Source: Mucilaginibacter lappiensis (GTDB lineage: Bacteria; Bacteroidota; Bacteroidia; Sphingobacteriales; Sphingobacteriaceae). Taken from it: DNA of 64,000 nucleotides. The position numbers and the translations under genes were made by a program. Positions 24,855-33,946 of this stretch are shown piece after piece; the first letter of the stretch is position 1; each line of letters opens with the position of its first letter. The notes under the pieces are model-generated. The model made no database searches. It saw only the letters and a list, made by a program, of their open reading frames with translations, and was not told where the DNA came from. The stretch spans positions 161,759-225,758 of the forward strand of contig NZ_FTMG01000005.1 of NCBI RefSeq assembly GCF_900155965.1, written 5' to 3'.

Positions 24855-25892
24855 TCAATTCGGCTTTAAAGTGCTTATAAAAAATTGGTAGGCCATCTCG
24901 CTAACCTCCTGTAATTCAGCTGGACGCTCATGGGCCAGTTGCGGTTGGGTATAGTGACCACGTTCACCGGGTAAAACAATGAGTTTTCTGGCTGTGGGTA
25001 TGTTTTCTGTGTAGTATACCGCATTTAGTTCCTTTGGAGCTATCAGGTCGGCATCACCTACTACAATTTGTACAGGCACGGTGATACTTTGCAAACTCCC
25101 CTTACTAAACGCATGTCCAATAGCAGGTCCCAGCGCGAAAACGGCCTTGATGCGCCTGTCCCGAAAGGAATTGCCTTGGTGTTTAGCCGATTGGATCATC
25201 ACCGGGTCGGTTTTAGACAGGGCTATGAGCCGGTTAATGGCAGTGCGAATCTGGGCAGGTGGCTCGGGTTCACTTTTTACCAGGCTATCCATATTAAATA
25301 TGGGGCCCGCCAGCCAAATGGCCGTTGCCCCGCCTAGTGAAAAACCAGCCACAGCAATTCTACTGGTGTCTATCCGTGTTTTAAACTCCTTGTCCATCAG
25401 TATTTTATCCATCACTACCGATATATCCCGGGGGCGCTCCCACATGCAAAAATCAGACAAGGTACGGTCGTTTTCTGTTACGCGACGTTCTTCGGGGGTG
25501 GTGCCATTATGAGCCACAATGACCGCTATAAAGCCCCTGGAAGCCAGGTAATAGCCCAGCAAGCGCATTTGTACCGGATTGCCCTGCGCGCCATGCGATA
25601 TCATGATGAGCGGATATTTACGTTTACCAACTATGGCAGCATCACGATATACAGTCACCGGCGAGGCAAACTGCTGTGGATCATCAATTTGCTCCTCCAC
25701 TCCCCCATTGCCGGCCGGATACCAAATCACCGTACGGAGCGGCCGCGGACCGGTGCCCAGCCAATTACTGCGGCGGCTATCGACAAAATCACGAGTGGCG
25801 GTGCCTACTTTGGCGAGTTTTACCGCAGCCGTTTGCGCATGGGCTATTTGGGCGGCCATCAGCAGGCATAAAATAAGTACAATATTTTTCAT
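24855..25892 (-). CDS. secreted alpha/beta hydrolase (dienelactone-hydrolase-like)
   Basis: 345 aa with a signal peptide (MKNIVLILCLLMAAQIAHAQ). The oxyanion region is LIMISHGAQGNPVQM, the nucleophile elbow AVAGFSLGGATAIWL, the acid in IVVGDADLIAPKE and the base in GERGHYTQPQ. This is the arrangement of periplasmic or secreted platelet-activating-factor-acetylhydrolase-like and DLH-like enzymes. The copy B repeat element lies 90 nt upstream in the same orientation. Substrate unknown. Confidence 0.8.
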   Translation of the reverse strand: MKNIVLILCLLMAAQIAHAQTAAVKLAKVGTATRDFVDSRRSNWLGTGPRPLRTVIWYPAGNGGVEEQIDDPQQFASPVTVYRDAAIVGKRKYPLIMISHGAQGNPVQMRLLGYYLASRGFIAVIVAHNGTTPEERRVTENDRTLSDFCMWERPRDISVVMDKILMDKEFKTRIDTSRIAVAGFSLGGATAIWLAGPIFNMDSLVKSEPEPPAQIRTAINRLIALSKTDPVMIQSAKHQGNSFRDRRIKAVFALGPAIGHAFSKGSLQSITVPVQIVVGDADLIAPKELNAVYYTENIPTARKLIVLPGERGHYTQPQLAHERPAELQEVSEMAYQFFISTLKPN

Positions 25893-25980
25893 TGATCCTT
25901 ACCCGGGAGTTTTAATTTATCCTTGTCCAAATATCCGGCGGCAGAGTGGTGATCAATTTGACAAAAGTCAATAAATGAAA

Positions 25981-26279
25981 TTTGTTAAAATTGAGCTCTG
26001 GGGACTTTTTAAACCCTGGATTTTAACACTTTTCTGGCCAAAATCAGGGCAAAAACACTTACTTTTTGGGCACTTTAACTAAATTTTAACGCCATTTTAA
26101 CACTTTTTAACAAATTTTTGAGCGGTTTTAAAAACTTTAAAAAGTATTAAAATATTGATTGTCAAATAACTGCATACCAAACGATCGGTTTTTGGTCTTG
26201 TTTTGCTCTTAACTAAACAGCCCGGTTACTCTTTTTGCAGGGTAACCGGGCTGATGTTTGTATAAAGATACGAAATTTT
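25981..26279 (-). repeat. ~300-nt dispersed element, copy B (inverted)
   Basis: Reading leftward: AAAATTTCGTAT (26279-26268), 12-bp hairpin with CAGCCCGGTT arms (26253-26218), TTTAGTTAAGAG (26217-26206 region), the 27-nt identical block (26158-26132), and GTTAAAA words to ~25981, followed by the hydrolase gene start at 25892. In the stem, two pairs after GGTT change from C-G and T-A (copy A) to A-T and C-G. The flank 26280-26461 has small hairpins (CGAAGTC/GACTTCG at ~26327-26340; GTGTTTC/GAAACAC) but no gene. Confidence 0.6.
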
Positions 26280-26561
26280 TGTGGGATGGGGAAATGAAGG
26301 CTACGGTGCAGACTACTGGCATAATCGTCGAAGTCTCTGACTTCGGACAGCGTGTTTCCTACTAACTGAAACACATAAAATAAAGCAATATGCCCCCCTA
26401 CCGCAAGCGTCCGCAGTCAGGGATTTCGTACAGCGTGGATACTCGTAGCCCGTAGAATATGTGTGTTATTTTTAGCGGAACACTTCCGTTATTACCTGGA
26501 AAATATCGCCACGGTTATGCTGACGCTCGTCCCGTTATTCTGCCTTTTCAATTCATTAACA

Positions 26562-27116
26562 TCATTCCCTTTTACGGTAGCTAAGCGCTACGCAGCCATT
26601 TTTGAAAGTCCGGGTTTCTACCAGGTCCAACTTAAAGCTTTTCGGGAGACTGCCGGCATCGAGTAAATGCCGTCCACCACCTGCCATAATGGGGTGCACC
26701 ACTAAATAAAATTCATCAATCAGGCCCGCTGCCATCAGCTCCGGCAACATGCTTACGGTGTCTACCGAAATTGTTTTGCCGGGCTGCTGTTTCAGTTTCC
26801 GTAGTTCAGCTGCCGGGTCGTTCCGGATGATTGTTGTATTGCCATCCACGCTTTCCAGGGATCGCGACACCACCACCTTATCAATGGCGACAAGCCTTTC
26901 CGCGAATCGGACCTCAGCGGCAGAACCGGAACGGTCTCTCGCAACATCGGCCCAGTAGGGAAACATGAGCTGATACATAACCCGACCATAAAAAAGCAGA
27001 TCCACATCATCCATCATTTCTGTAAAATACTCCATCAGCTCTTCACTGGGTTCGCCCAGGGTGTGGTCGCAATAGCCATCCAGACTAATGTTCATGCCAA
27101 ATGATACTTTTCTCAT
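26562..27116 (-). CDS. dihydrofolate reductase-fold protein (RibD C-terminal type)
   Basis: 184 aa from the ATG at 27116 (MRKVSFGMNISLDGYCDHT); the extra 17 residues of the longer frame look non-coding. The N-terminal MNISLDGY and the block ISVDTVSMLPELMAAGLIDEFYLVVHPIMAGGGRHLLD are typical of the stand-alone RibD_C/DHFR-like family common in Bacteroidota. Such proteins bind NADPH; substrates are mostly unknown, and folate or pterin reduction is not implied. Monocistronic. Confidence 0.8.
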   Translation of the reverse strand: MRKVSFGMNISLDGYCDHTLGEPSEELMEYFTEMMDDVDLLFYGRVMYQLMFPYWADVARDRSGSAAEVRFAERLVAIDKVVVSRSLESVDGNTTIIRNDPAAELRKLKQQPGKTISVDTVSMLPELMAAGLIDEFYLVVHPIMAGGGRHLLDAGSLPKSFKLDLVETRTFKNGCVALSYRKRE

Positions 27117-27217
27117 ATTACAAAAATAAGCGACGTGTCTCATACAGGTCAGGGTTACCCGCGACAAAAAAAGGGTATTTTACGTCAAAGAAATTAGGAG
27201 ATAAACCTAATAACCGC

Positions 27218-27844
27218 TTAATTTAATTCTTCTACAGTTACCGGTTCCGGTAAGTAAGGCATGATATTGCGTAAGGCCCGCTCCATGTATTCTTCTTGTT
27301 CGCCAACCGGCAGCACGTAGCTTAGTGCATTTTTGGCGGCCTCGATGCCTTCCAATCGCGCTATGATCCAGGCAGCCAGATAATGCGAAGCCAGGCAGCC
27401 ACCCACTGTAGCTATATTACCATTGGCAAAAAAGGGCTGGTTTAAAACATCTATACCGGCAGCTACAACCCATGGCTTGGTTTTCAGGTCGGTACAGGCA
27501 GGTGTGCCATTTAATAAACCCAGCTTAGCCAAAATAAGCGCGCCGGAACATTGGGCGGCCAATAATTGCCGGGTTGGATCAAATTTTAAGCGGGCCATAA
27601 TTTCCTGATCTTCAACGACTTCTCGGGTCCGTTTTCCACTACCAAAGATAACTGCATCCGCCTGGCATGCTTCTTCCAGTGTGGCTTGAGACTCAATAAC
27701 AACTCCATTCATAGAGCTAACCTTAGCTGTTGGACAGGTAATAGAAACCCGCCAGTCGGGCTTCTTAACGCGGTTAAGAATACCCAATGCAATGAGTGAA
27801 TCCAGCTCATTAAATCCGTCGAATGTAAGAATAGCAATATGCAT
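27218..27844 (-). CDS. DJ-1/PfpI family protein
   Basis: 208 aa. The nucleophile elbow AAQCSGALILAKLG holds the reactive cysteine of the DJ-1/PfpI superfamily, and VGGCLASHYLAAWIIARLEG follows in the expected place. N-terminal MHIAILTFDGFNELDSL resembles GlxA/AraC-type amidase-like domains, but no HTH is attached. Possible roles: isocyanide hydratase-like, glyoxalase or chaperone; not decidable here. The 279-nt gap to 28124 shows no feature. Confidence 0.8.
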   Translation of the reverse strand: MHIAILTFDGFNELDSLIALGILNRVKKPDWRVSITCPTAKVSSMNGVVIESQATLEEACQADAVIFGSGKRTREVVEDQEIMARLKFDPTRQLLAAQCSGALILAKLGLLNGTPACTDLKTKPWVVAAGIDVLNQPFFANGNIATVGGCLASHYLAAWIIARLEGIEAAKNALSYVLPVGEQEEYMERALRNIMPYLPEPVTVEELN

Positions 27845-28123
27845 ACCTTAAAGGTTTTGTTATAAAAAAATACTATAAAGTAAATATAGATTGACGCCTG
27901 TAGTTTATTCAGTATCAGTTTTACAAAGTTTAATGGACACAGTCAGGTTTCCCTCACACCAGTGTCTCGCTGGCGGCAACATTTATAAGCCTTTACCCAC
28001 CCTTTCGACGACAATTTCCCATAGTTGAAAAAGCTCATAAATTTTTCTTTCGGGTTTGTGCTTTATGAATATTATAAATAGTATGTTTATCACATATTAT
28101 TTAAACCCATTCATTTATCACTC

Positions 28124-29614
28124 ATGAAAAAACTCTATTTTTTTCTTCTTATTCCCTTATTTTGGTCATGCAAGCGCCAAAGCGACATTTCACCTTCCAA
28201 AAACAATACTCCCGCTACCGACGGAAAACTTCAAACCCGGTCTGGCGGCGATGGTAAGTGGGATTTATTAGGCTACGGCCTGGATGTTACCGGCGATTTA
28301 CTGAACGCTTCCAGCGTATCTGATGCCCCTATTTTTGATGTAAACAGATTTGCAACCGACTATCTTACCAGAATTGATGTAAATACTACCACCGAAGGTA
28401 CAGAGCAGTACTACGGCGGAGCCACCGCCTGGGACTACTTACAAGATGTTAGTTCAAAAAAATCATTCGACATTAATGGCAACAGCAATCCTAAAATTGA
28501 AGGTGCTACGCCAAAGAGCTCTACAAATCTTTTCACCGGGAGCTTGAGTGTAAACAGCTCTGACGAAAACAAAACTTCCTATTCAAGCAGATACTCCTAC
28601 TCAACCTACGAAGTATCGCAAAAGATAAAAAGGATAAGATTTACCGGTGACGCTACCACGGCCTTATTAACGCAATATTTAACCCCGGAATTCATCAACA
28701 ATGTAGCCACGCTTACAGCCGACCAGTTAGTAGCCAGATATGGTACCCACGTAATGCTGGATATTAGTATAGGTGGCCGTTTAAGATTTAATTATAGCGG
28801 TGCTACACTAGGCGAAACTGATTATACCAAAAAAACGTCGGACGTAAAAGTAGGATTAGGTGTTAGTGTATTGAACATCATTGGTGTTAATTTGAGTGCT
28901 GATAAGAGTAAAGAACAAGTAACCCAAATTACAACAGCCACAAGCCAGAAAGAATATACCGTAAAGTTTTATGGCGGAACAAATTCAGGCAGAACTATAG
29001 CTGTTGATAAAGACGGTAACACAAGCGAAACCGTTAATATCGGAAGTTGGCAAAGCAGTATCAGTGTTACTAACGCTGCTTTGATTGACGTAGGAAACGC
29101 GCTTTATCTGTATGATTTTATAGCCGATCCTGCTAAAAAAGCACTGGTTAAGGCGGCTGTCGACAAACATATTAGCGATAAACAGATAGTACTTGCGCCG
29201 CAGGAGGTTTATGACTTTTATACCAATAAACAGGGTAGGCATGCTAATAACTTAAATCCTAATATGTACCAGCAGTATTTAAGCGATGGCTGGCATCCAA
29301 ACGGTCAGCCGTTTAAGGCATATTCTACTCCTTATAACGGAGCCGTTCCCATTTATCAATATTATAACCCACAATTAAACGATCGTATACTTTCGGCAAA
29401 TCCCAACCCAGGATGGGGAGCATGGGCGCAAAATGGCATTATACTTTATGCATACGCAACAAATGTTGCAGGAACTGTGCCTATTTATTCATTCAGAACA
29501 CAGGGCGGCTCTGGTAAAAATGCTTATGAGGATCATTATTTCAGTCCGAACAAAACGCCGTACGATGGTACCTGGACAAATGATGGTGTTGCATTTTATG
29601 CTTTTTTAAACTAA
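28124..29614 (+). CDS. MACPF-domain lipoprotein with C-terminal repeat domain
   Basis: 496 aa. Signal peptide with lipobox LFWSC, so the mature protein is lipid-anchored at residue 16. Residues ~60-370 form a membrane-attack-complex/perforin domain; the signature appears as ARYGTHVMLDISIGGRL, the YGTH motif. The C-terminal ~120 residues contain two repeats with PIYQYYN/PIYSF and NDGVAFYAF/NGIILYAY, as in the DUF5648 type domains of secreted hydrolases and binding proteins. Bacterial MACPF proteins in this phylum include secreted bacteriocin-like antimicrobial toxins. Stand-alone gene with its own terminator. Function as pore former is inferred from fold only. Confidence 0.85.
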   Translation: MKKLYFFLLIPLFWSCKRQSDISPSKNNTPATDGKLQTRSGGDGKWDLLGYGLDVTGDLLNASSVSDAPIFDVNRFATDYLTRIDVNTTTEGTEQYYGGATAWDYLQDVSSKKSFDINGNSNPKIEGATPKSSTNLFTGSLSVNSSDENKTSYSSRYSYSTYEVSQKIKRIRFTGDATTALLTQYLTPEFINNVATLTADQLVARYGTHVMLDISIGGRLRFNYSGATLGETDYTKKTSDVKVGLGVSVLNIIGVNLSADKSKEQVTQITTATSQKEYTVKFYGGTNSGRTIAVDKDGNTSETVNIGSWQSSISVTNAALIDVGNALYLYDFIADPAKKALVKAAVDKHISDKQIVLAPQEVYDFYTNKQGRHANNLNPNMYQQYLSDGWHPNGQPFKAYSTPYNGAVPIYQYYNPQLNDRILSANPNPGWGAWAQNGIILYAYATNVAGTVPIYSFRTQGGSGKNAYEDHYFSPNKTPYDGTWTNDGVAFYAFLN

Positions 29615-29651
29615 AGTAAATTAGTTTAAAAAAGTATTCAAAATCTCTTTA

Positions 29652-29684
29652 ACCAGTGGTCGGTGTTTATCACCAGCCACTGGT
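29652..29684. terminator. hairpin terminator with TCGGTGTTTATCACCA motif
   Basis: 14-bp arms with one mismatch (ACCAGTGGTCGGTG/CACCAGCCACTGGT), loop TTTAT, then TTTATT. It separates the MACPF gene from the convergent HTH gene. The central TCGGTGTTTATCACCA word recurs at 33.9 and 36.0-36.2 kb. Confidence 0.65.
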
Positions 29685-29710
29685 TTATTCCTTTTCATTA
29701 CAAGCGCGAA

Positions 29711-29917
29711 TCATCCTTTTGAATACTCCAGCAGATCGCCCGGCTGACAGTCCAAGGCCTGGCAAATGGCCTCCAGCGTACTGAAACGAATGGCCTTGGC
29801 TTTGCCTGTTTTTAAGATAGAAAGATTGGCCAGGGTAAGATCAACCTTTTCGGACAATTCATTTAATGACATTTTTCGTTTAGCCATCATCACATCTAAA
29901 TTTACAATGATTGGCAT
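29711..29917 (-). CDS. XRE-type helix-turn-helix protein (YozG-like)
   Basis: 68 aa that are essentially only a Cro/C1-type HTH: MAKRKMSLNELSEKVDLTLA, NLSILKTGKAKAIRFSTLEA, then ICQALDCQPGDLLEYSKG. Small regulators of this type are regularly paired with DUF2975 membrane proteins, as here, where the DUF2975 gene ends 3 nt upstream. The pair is presumed to be a membrane-linked regulatory module. Confidence 0.85.
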   Translation of the reverse strand: MPIIVNLDVMMAKRKMSLNELSEKVDLTLANLSILKTGKAKAIRFSTLEAICQALDCQPGDLLEYSKG

Positions 29918-29920
29918 GGC

Positions 29921-30466
29921 TTATATAGTTAAATCGTTTTCTGCCTGAATTTCGACACCTCTTTTAAATATCTGCCCGATTACAAAAAGGGTAACGCTCA
30001 TAAACAGCCACACATCGGCACCACCCAGCCGCAAATATTGTACATCGGGCATGGCTATTCCCAGCCTAATCAACCAGCCGGTATATTGAACACCCCACCA
30101 CGAAAACAACCCGATCATGAAGGTAATACAAGCTATATTAAAAATAAACCGCCTCACATCCCGATTGAAAGGCTGAGCCATATCGAGTTTTTTATCGTGC
30201 AAAATTTTAATGATCAGGTAAAACAACCAGGCTTTCATTACGGCTACAACGCTCATCAATAACATCTCCGCAACAAAATGCCACATGCTATACTGATAAA
30301 GGGTCGACAGATCGGCTTCGTGCCAAAGATGTTTTACAACAGCCGGATTCACCACTGCAAAAAAAGCGTTTAAGATAAACCCGCCGGCCTCAATACATAC
30401 GCCAACAAATATTATCCAGGAAAGGACGAACAATATGGGCAGCGTCCGTTTGGTAGTAATTTCCAT
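29921..30466 (-). CDS. DUF2975 membrane protein
   Basis: 181 aa from the ATG at 30466 (MEITTKRTLPILFVLSWIIF); the longer frame to 30547 has an unlikely N-terminus. Four membrane helices, near residues 8-32, 60-85, 105-130 and 145-165, match the DUF2975 layout. The gene precedes the HTH gene by 3 nt. Function unknown; the pairing with a YozG-like regulator is conserved in Firmicutes and Bacteroidota, and suggests signalling from the membrane to the HTH protein. Confidence 0.8.
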   Translation of the reverse strand: MEITTKRTLPILFVLSWIIFVGVCIEAGGFILNAFFAVVNPAVVKHLWHEADLSTLYQYSMWHFVAEMLLMSVVAVMKAWLFYLIIKILHDKKLDMAQPFNRDVRRFIFNIACITFMIGLFSWWGVQYTGWLIRLGIAMPDVQYLRLGGADVWLFMSVTLFVIGQIFKRGVEIQAENDLTI

Positions 30467-30543
30467 AATGGTTTCGTTTTTAAGAAAAATTACACAATTA
30501 TAGATAACATTTATCGATAAACAATAATTTTTTATTGAAATAC

Positions 30544-31956
30544 TCAAGCCATCTTGGCCAGATTGCCCAATTGTTTGAGTTTGAACTTGAGCTCGTCTGA
30601 CCAGCGTAAGCCGATGCAGAGCCGCATGCAGTTTTCAAACTGATCCTGCAGGGTAAACATTCGCCCCGGCGCAATGCAGATACCTTGTTTAATAGCCAAA
30701 TCATACAATTTCGCGGTATCAATTCCCTTGTTAAATTCAACCCAAAGTGAAAGTCCACCCTGGGGCCTGCTGGTTTTAGTGCCCTCCGGAAAATATTGGG
30801 CTATAGCCCGTAGATAGTTTTGATAATTGTCTTCCACCGTACGGCGAAGCTGGCGCAAATGATTTTCATATTTACCCGTAGTTACGAAATTGGCTACCGC
30901 TTCCTGCATTATGGACGGAGAGGATATGGAATGAATCAGTTTTAGCTTGAGTAATTTTTCTTTGTATTTACCCGGCGCCACCCAACCCACACGATAGCCC
31001 GGCGCTAAAGTTTTAGAAACCGAGCCGCACCATAAAACATTGCCTTCTTTGTCAAATGCTTTGCAGCATTTTGGGCGTTGTGTACCAAAATACAGGTCGC
31101 CATAAATATCATCTTCAATTAGCGGAATATGATGTTTGGCCAAAAGAGCAACCACTCCTTTTTTATGCTCATCGGGCATACAGCTACCCAGCGGCGTGTT
31201 GAAGTTAGGCACCAACAGGCAAATATCAATCCTGGGAAGGGCCTCTTTTAAAGCATCAATCTCTAAACCGGTAACAGGGTGTGTTGGCAATTCCAGTATT
31301 TTACATCCGAGACTTATAGCCAGCTGCAGAATGCCGGGATAACAAGGACTTTCCACAGCTACAGTATCACCTGGCTTTACCAGGGCCATTAAGCAAAGCG
31401 AAACCGCGTTCATGGCACCGCCGGTAGTCACCAGGTCATTTTCATGCAAATTCCCTCCCCAGGCTAAAGAACGGACCGCGATCATTCTTCGCAATTTTAC
31501 ATTGCCCTGTAAAGGCTCGTAAGCTGTGCCGCCTTCCCTGAGTTCCCGTGTGGCATGCACTATTTCCTTTTTTAGCTTAGCCAGGGGTAACAGCTCGCCG
31601 GAGGGCGCACTGATAGAAAAAAGCGTGAGCCCGCTATTCCCCATATTGCCATATACTTTACTGATCAATTCGTTGGGTTCGTTACTGTTAGCCAACGATG
31701 ATGGCCGGCTTACTTCGGGGAGGGGAAGTTTTTGATAAGGTAACCTGCTCACAAAATATCCCGACTGCGGTTTGGAATCGATCAATGATTGCGCTTCCAG
31801 TTCCAGGAACACTCTTTTGGCGGTGTTCATGCTGATGCCATGCTCCTTACATAGCATTCTTACCGAAGGCAACTTGTCTCCGGGTTGTAAAACCCCTCCA
31901 GTGATCTGGATGACAATTCCATTTGCAATTTCATTGTAAAGAAAATCCCTGCTCAT
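30544..31956 (-). CDS. MocR-type GntR/aminotransferase transcription regulator
   Basis: 470 aa. The N-terminal GntR winged helix (residues ~1-75: LYNEIANGIVIQITGGVLQP, then the HTH with CKEHGISMNTAKRVFLELEA) is fused to an aminotransferase fold-type I domain (~100-470) with PLP-lysine in CGSVSKTLAPGYRVGWVAPG. MocR proteins use PLP or an amino acid adduct as effector. It is divergent from an EamA exporter gene 100 nt away, a typical regulator-target arrangement, so the exporter may be its target. Confidence 0.9.
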   Translation of the reverse strand: MSRDFLYNEIANGIVIQITGGVLQPGDKLPSVRMLCKEHGISMNTAKRVFLELEAQSLIDSKPQSGYFVSRLPYQKLPLPEVSRPSSLANSNEPNELISKVYGNMGNSGLTLFSISAPSGELLPLAKLKKEIVHATRELREGGTAYEPLQGNVKLRRMIAVRSLAWGGNLHENDLVTTGGAMNAVSLCLMALVKPGDTVAVESPCYPGILQLAISLGCKILELPTHPVTGLEIDALKEALPRIDICLLVPNFNTPLGSCMPDEHKKGVVALLAKHHIPLIEDDIYGDLYFGTQRPKCCKAFDKEGNVLWCGSVSKTLAPGYRVGWVAPGKYKEKLLKLKLIHSISSPSIMQEAVANFVTTGKYENHLRQLRRTVEDNYQNYLRAIAQYFPEGTKTSRPQGGLSLWVEFNKGIDTAKLYDLAIKQGICIAPGRMFTLQDQFENCMRLCIGLRWSDELKFKLKQLGNLAKMA

Positions 31957-32057
31957 GCTGCAAATATAACTGTATCCATCAAAATATACAAAACTGAGCC
32001 TGTAACCTTTATTATTCCTTATTTATTTTTGCCCCAATAATAATTAACCATCATACC

Positions 32058-32954
32058 ATGATCAGTAGTAAAGCAATTCCTCATAAATTAGCAGCAAACA
32101 GTAACAGTGGCTGGATCAATGGATTCATCGGCATACTGATATTCAGCGGTTCGATGCCTGCCACACGTGCCGCTGTGCAGGGTTTTAACCCCCTATTTTT
32201 AACGGTTGCCCGCGCAACCATCGCGGGTTTGATTGCTCTTTGCGTTCTGTTGATCTTTAGAGAGAAGCGCCCGGCAAGGGAGCATATTTTTTCTTTGGCT
32301 ATTGTGGCTGTAGGCTGTGTTATTGGCTTTCCGCTACTATCAGCCCTAGCCCTACAGCACATCACCTCGGCACATTCTATTGTGTTCCTGGGGATGCTGC
32401 CGCTTACCACAGCCATATTCGGTGTTATACGCGGCGGCGAACGCCCTAAGCGGGCATTCTGGATATTCTCGATACTGGGGAGCTTATTTGTTATAGGCTT
32501 TGCCGTTTTACAGGGACTCTCCGCATCGCCCATTGGAGACATCCTGATGTTACTGTCCATTATTTTATGCGGATTGGGCTATGCCGAAGGGGCAAAACTT
32601 TCCAAAACGCTGGGCGGCTGGCAGGTAATTTCCTGGGCCCTGGTGCTTTCGTTACCTTTTATGGTACCTATCCTATTCTTCCTGCTTCCGCCGTCATTTT
32701 CGGAAGTTGGGACATCTGCCTGGGTGGGCCTGGCTTATGTTTCGGTATTCAGTATGCTCATTGGCTTTGTATTCTGGTACCGGGGATTAGCCCAGGGAGG
32801 TATTGCTGCCGTGGGTCAATTACAATTGTTACAACCATTTTTTGGCCTGGCCCTGGCAGCTTCCTTATTGCACGAAAAGGTAAGCATAGGCATGGTAGGC
32901 GTTACCATCGGGGTAATTTTGTGTGTTGCCGGCTCAAAGAAATTTGCCAAATGA
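32058..32954 (+). CDS. DMT/EamA family transporter
   Basis: 298 aa with ten membrane helices in two EamA halves. The first half holds GSMPATRAAVQGFNPLFLTVARA, and the second GLAYVSVFSMLIGFVFWYRGLA, both family features. The family exports amino acids and other small metabolites. Divergent from the MocR regulator, which probably controls it. The protein has a ~20-residue hydrophilic N-terminus before the first helix. Confidence 0.88.
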   Translation: MISSKAIPHKLAANSNSGWINGFIGILIFSGSMPATRAAVQGFNPLFLTVARATIAGLIALCVLLIFREKRPAREHIFSLAIVAVGCVIGFPLLSALALQHITSAHSIVFLGMLPLTTAIFGVIRGGERPKRAFWIFSILGSLFVIGFAVLQGLSASPIGDILMLLSIILCGLGYAEGAKLSKTLGGWQVISWALVLSLPFMVPILFFLLPPSFSEVGTSAWVGLAYVSVFSMLIGFVFWYRGLAQGGIAAVGQLQLLQPFFGLALAASLLHEKVSIGMVGVTIGVILCVAGSKKFAK

Positions 32955-33052
32955 TTAATTGCTATCTACAGAAAAATAAATAAATACACCTGTATAACCG
33001 TCACGCTTTCCTGACTTTGAGCAAGGCGGTTATCGATAAAAACAAAAACAAA

Positions 33053-33808
33053 ATGAAAAAATCCTTATTACTGCTTTCAGTTTCATTACTGATTGTAACT
33101 TCCTGCAAAAAAGACAATAACAAACAACCAGACAAAAAAGAAGAAACCTGTTCATTAACAGAGGGTACCTATACTGCTAAACGTACAGGCGTAGGACAAG
33201 TTGGCAAAACCACTTATACTTATGACGATAAGGGAAGAGTAATTACTTTAAAGTGGGACTCTGCCAATGACCCTTATCTAGATCAATATACTTATGCAAA
33301 TGATCAGATAACCGTAAAAAGAAGCAATGGGGCCATCATTACCTATAAATTAGATAATAGCGGCAGAATTATAAAAGCAATTTATGCTGATAGTCACCAA
33401 GAAACAAATTATACCTATAATACCGATGGCTATTTAATTCAGGAGGTTTCAACCGATGGGTCCTCATCAAAATATACCTATACCGATGGCAACCTCACAT
33501 CCGATGCTTATACAGACAGCAACCCCAACTATAGCCATACAGCTACTATTCAGTATACTACTGATGCAGCAAAAAATAACTTGATTGATGAACAACTGGT
33601 GAATTGGTTACCGCAGCACTATAATAAAGCTTTAAAGGCCTATTTTGGTAAAACCTCCAAAAATTTACCCTTAAAAAGCTTTGATAGCAATGGTTTCTAT
33701 GAGAATTACACCTATGACAAAGATGCCAAAAGCAATATTGTTAAATTTACCACTACTGATAAACATGAGTTTGGCTACGTGCTGGATATGAAATATAATT
33801 GTAAATAA
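33053..33808 (+). CDS. lipoprotein with YD-like repeats
   Basis: 251 aa from the ATG at 33053. Signal peptide plus lipobox VTSCKKD gives a lipidated protein. The body has several short repeats of the form TYTYDDKGRVITLKW, NYTYNTDGYLIQEV, KYTYTDGNLTSD, ENYTYDKDAKSNIVKF, like RHS/YD or DUF4595-type surface lipoproteins of Bacteroidota. They form beta strands that pack side by side. Function unknown. A 9-bp hairpin follows the stop. Confidence 0.75.
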   Translation: MKKSLLLLSVSLLIVTSCKKDNNKQPDKKEETCSLTEGTYTAKRTGVGQVGKTTYTYDDKGRVITLKWDSANDPYLDQYTYANDQITVKRSNGAIITYKLDNSGRIIKAIYADSHQETNYTYNTDGYLIQEVSTDGSSSKYTYTDGNLTSDAYTDSNPNYSHTATIQYTTDAAKNNLIDEQLVNWLPQHYNKALKAYFGKTSKNLPLKSFDSNGFYENYTYDKDAKSNIVKFTTTDKHEFGYVLDMKYNCK

Positions 33809-33817
33809 GTAAGTATG

Positions 33818-33846
33818 GGTTAGGGAACAAATCTCTAACCTTTATT
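33818..33846 (+). terminator. hairpin terminator
   Basis: 9-bp stem GGTTAGGGA/TCTCTAACC (one G-T pair) with a 5-nt loop followed by TTTATTT, at the end of the YD-repeat lipoprotein gene. Confidence 0.55.
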
Positions 33847-33946
33847 TACTTATTCCCATTATTTAGCCGTGGCTGGTGTTATCACCCATCATAAAAACCC
33901 ACTTGCCATAGCAGCGACTTTTTTATAACTTGCTGAAAGTTGTTTT

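Noticed and set aside
26463..26666. Plus-strand frame of 67 codons opposite the DHFR-like gene's 3' end
   Set aside because: No recognisable product, most of it is antisense to the real gene at 26562-27116, and no promoter or conserved start is seen.
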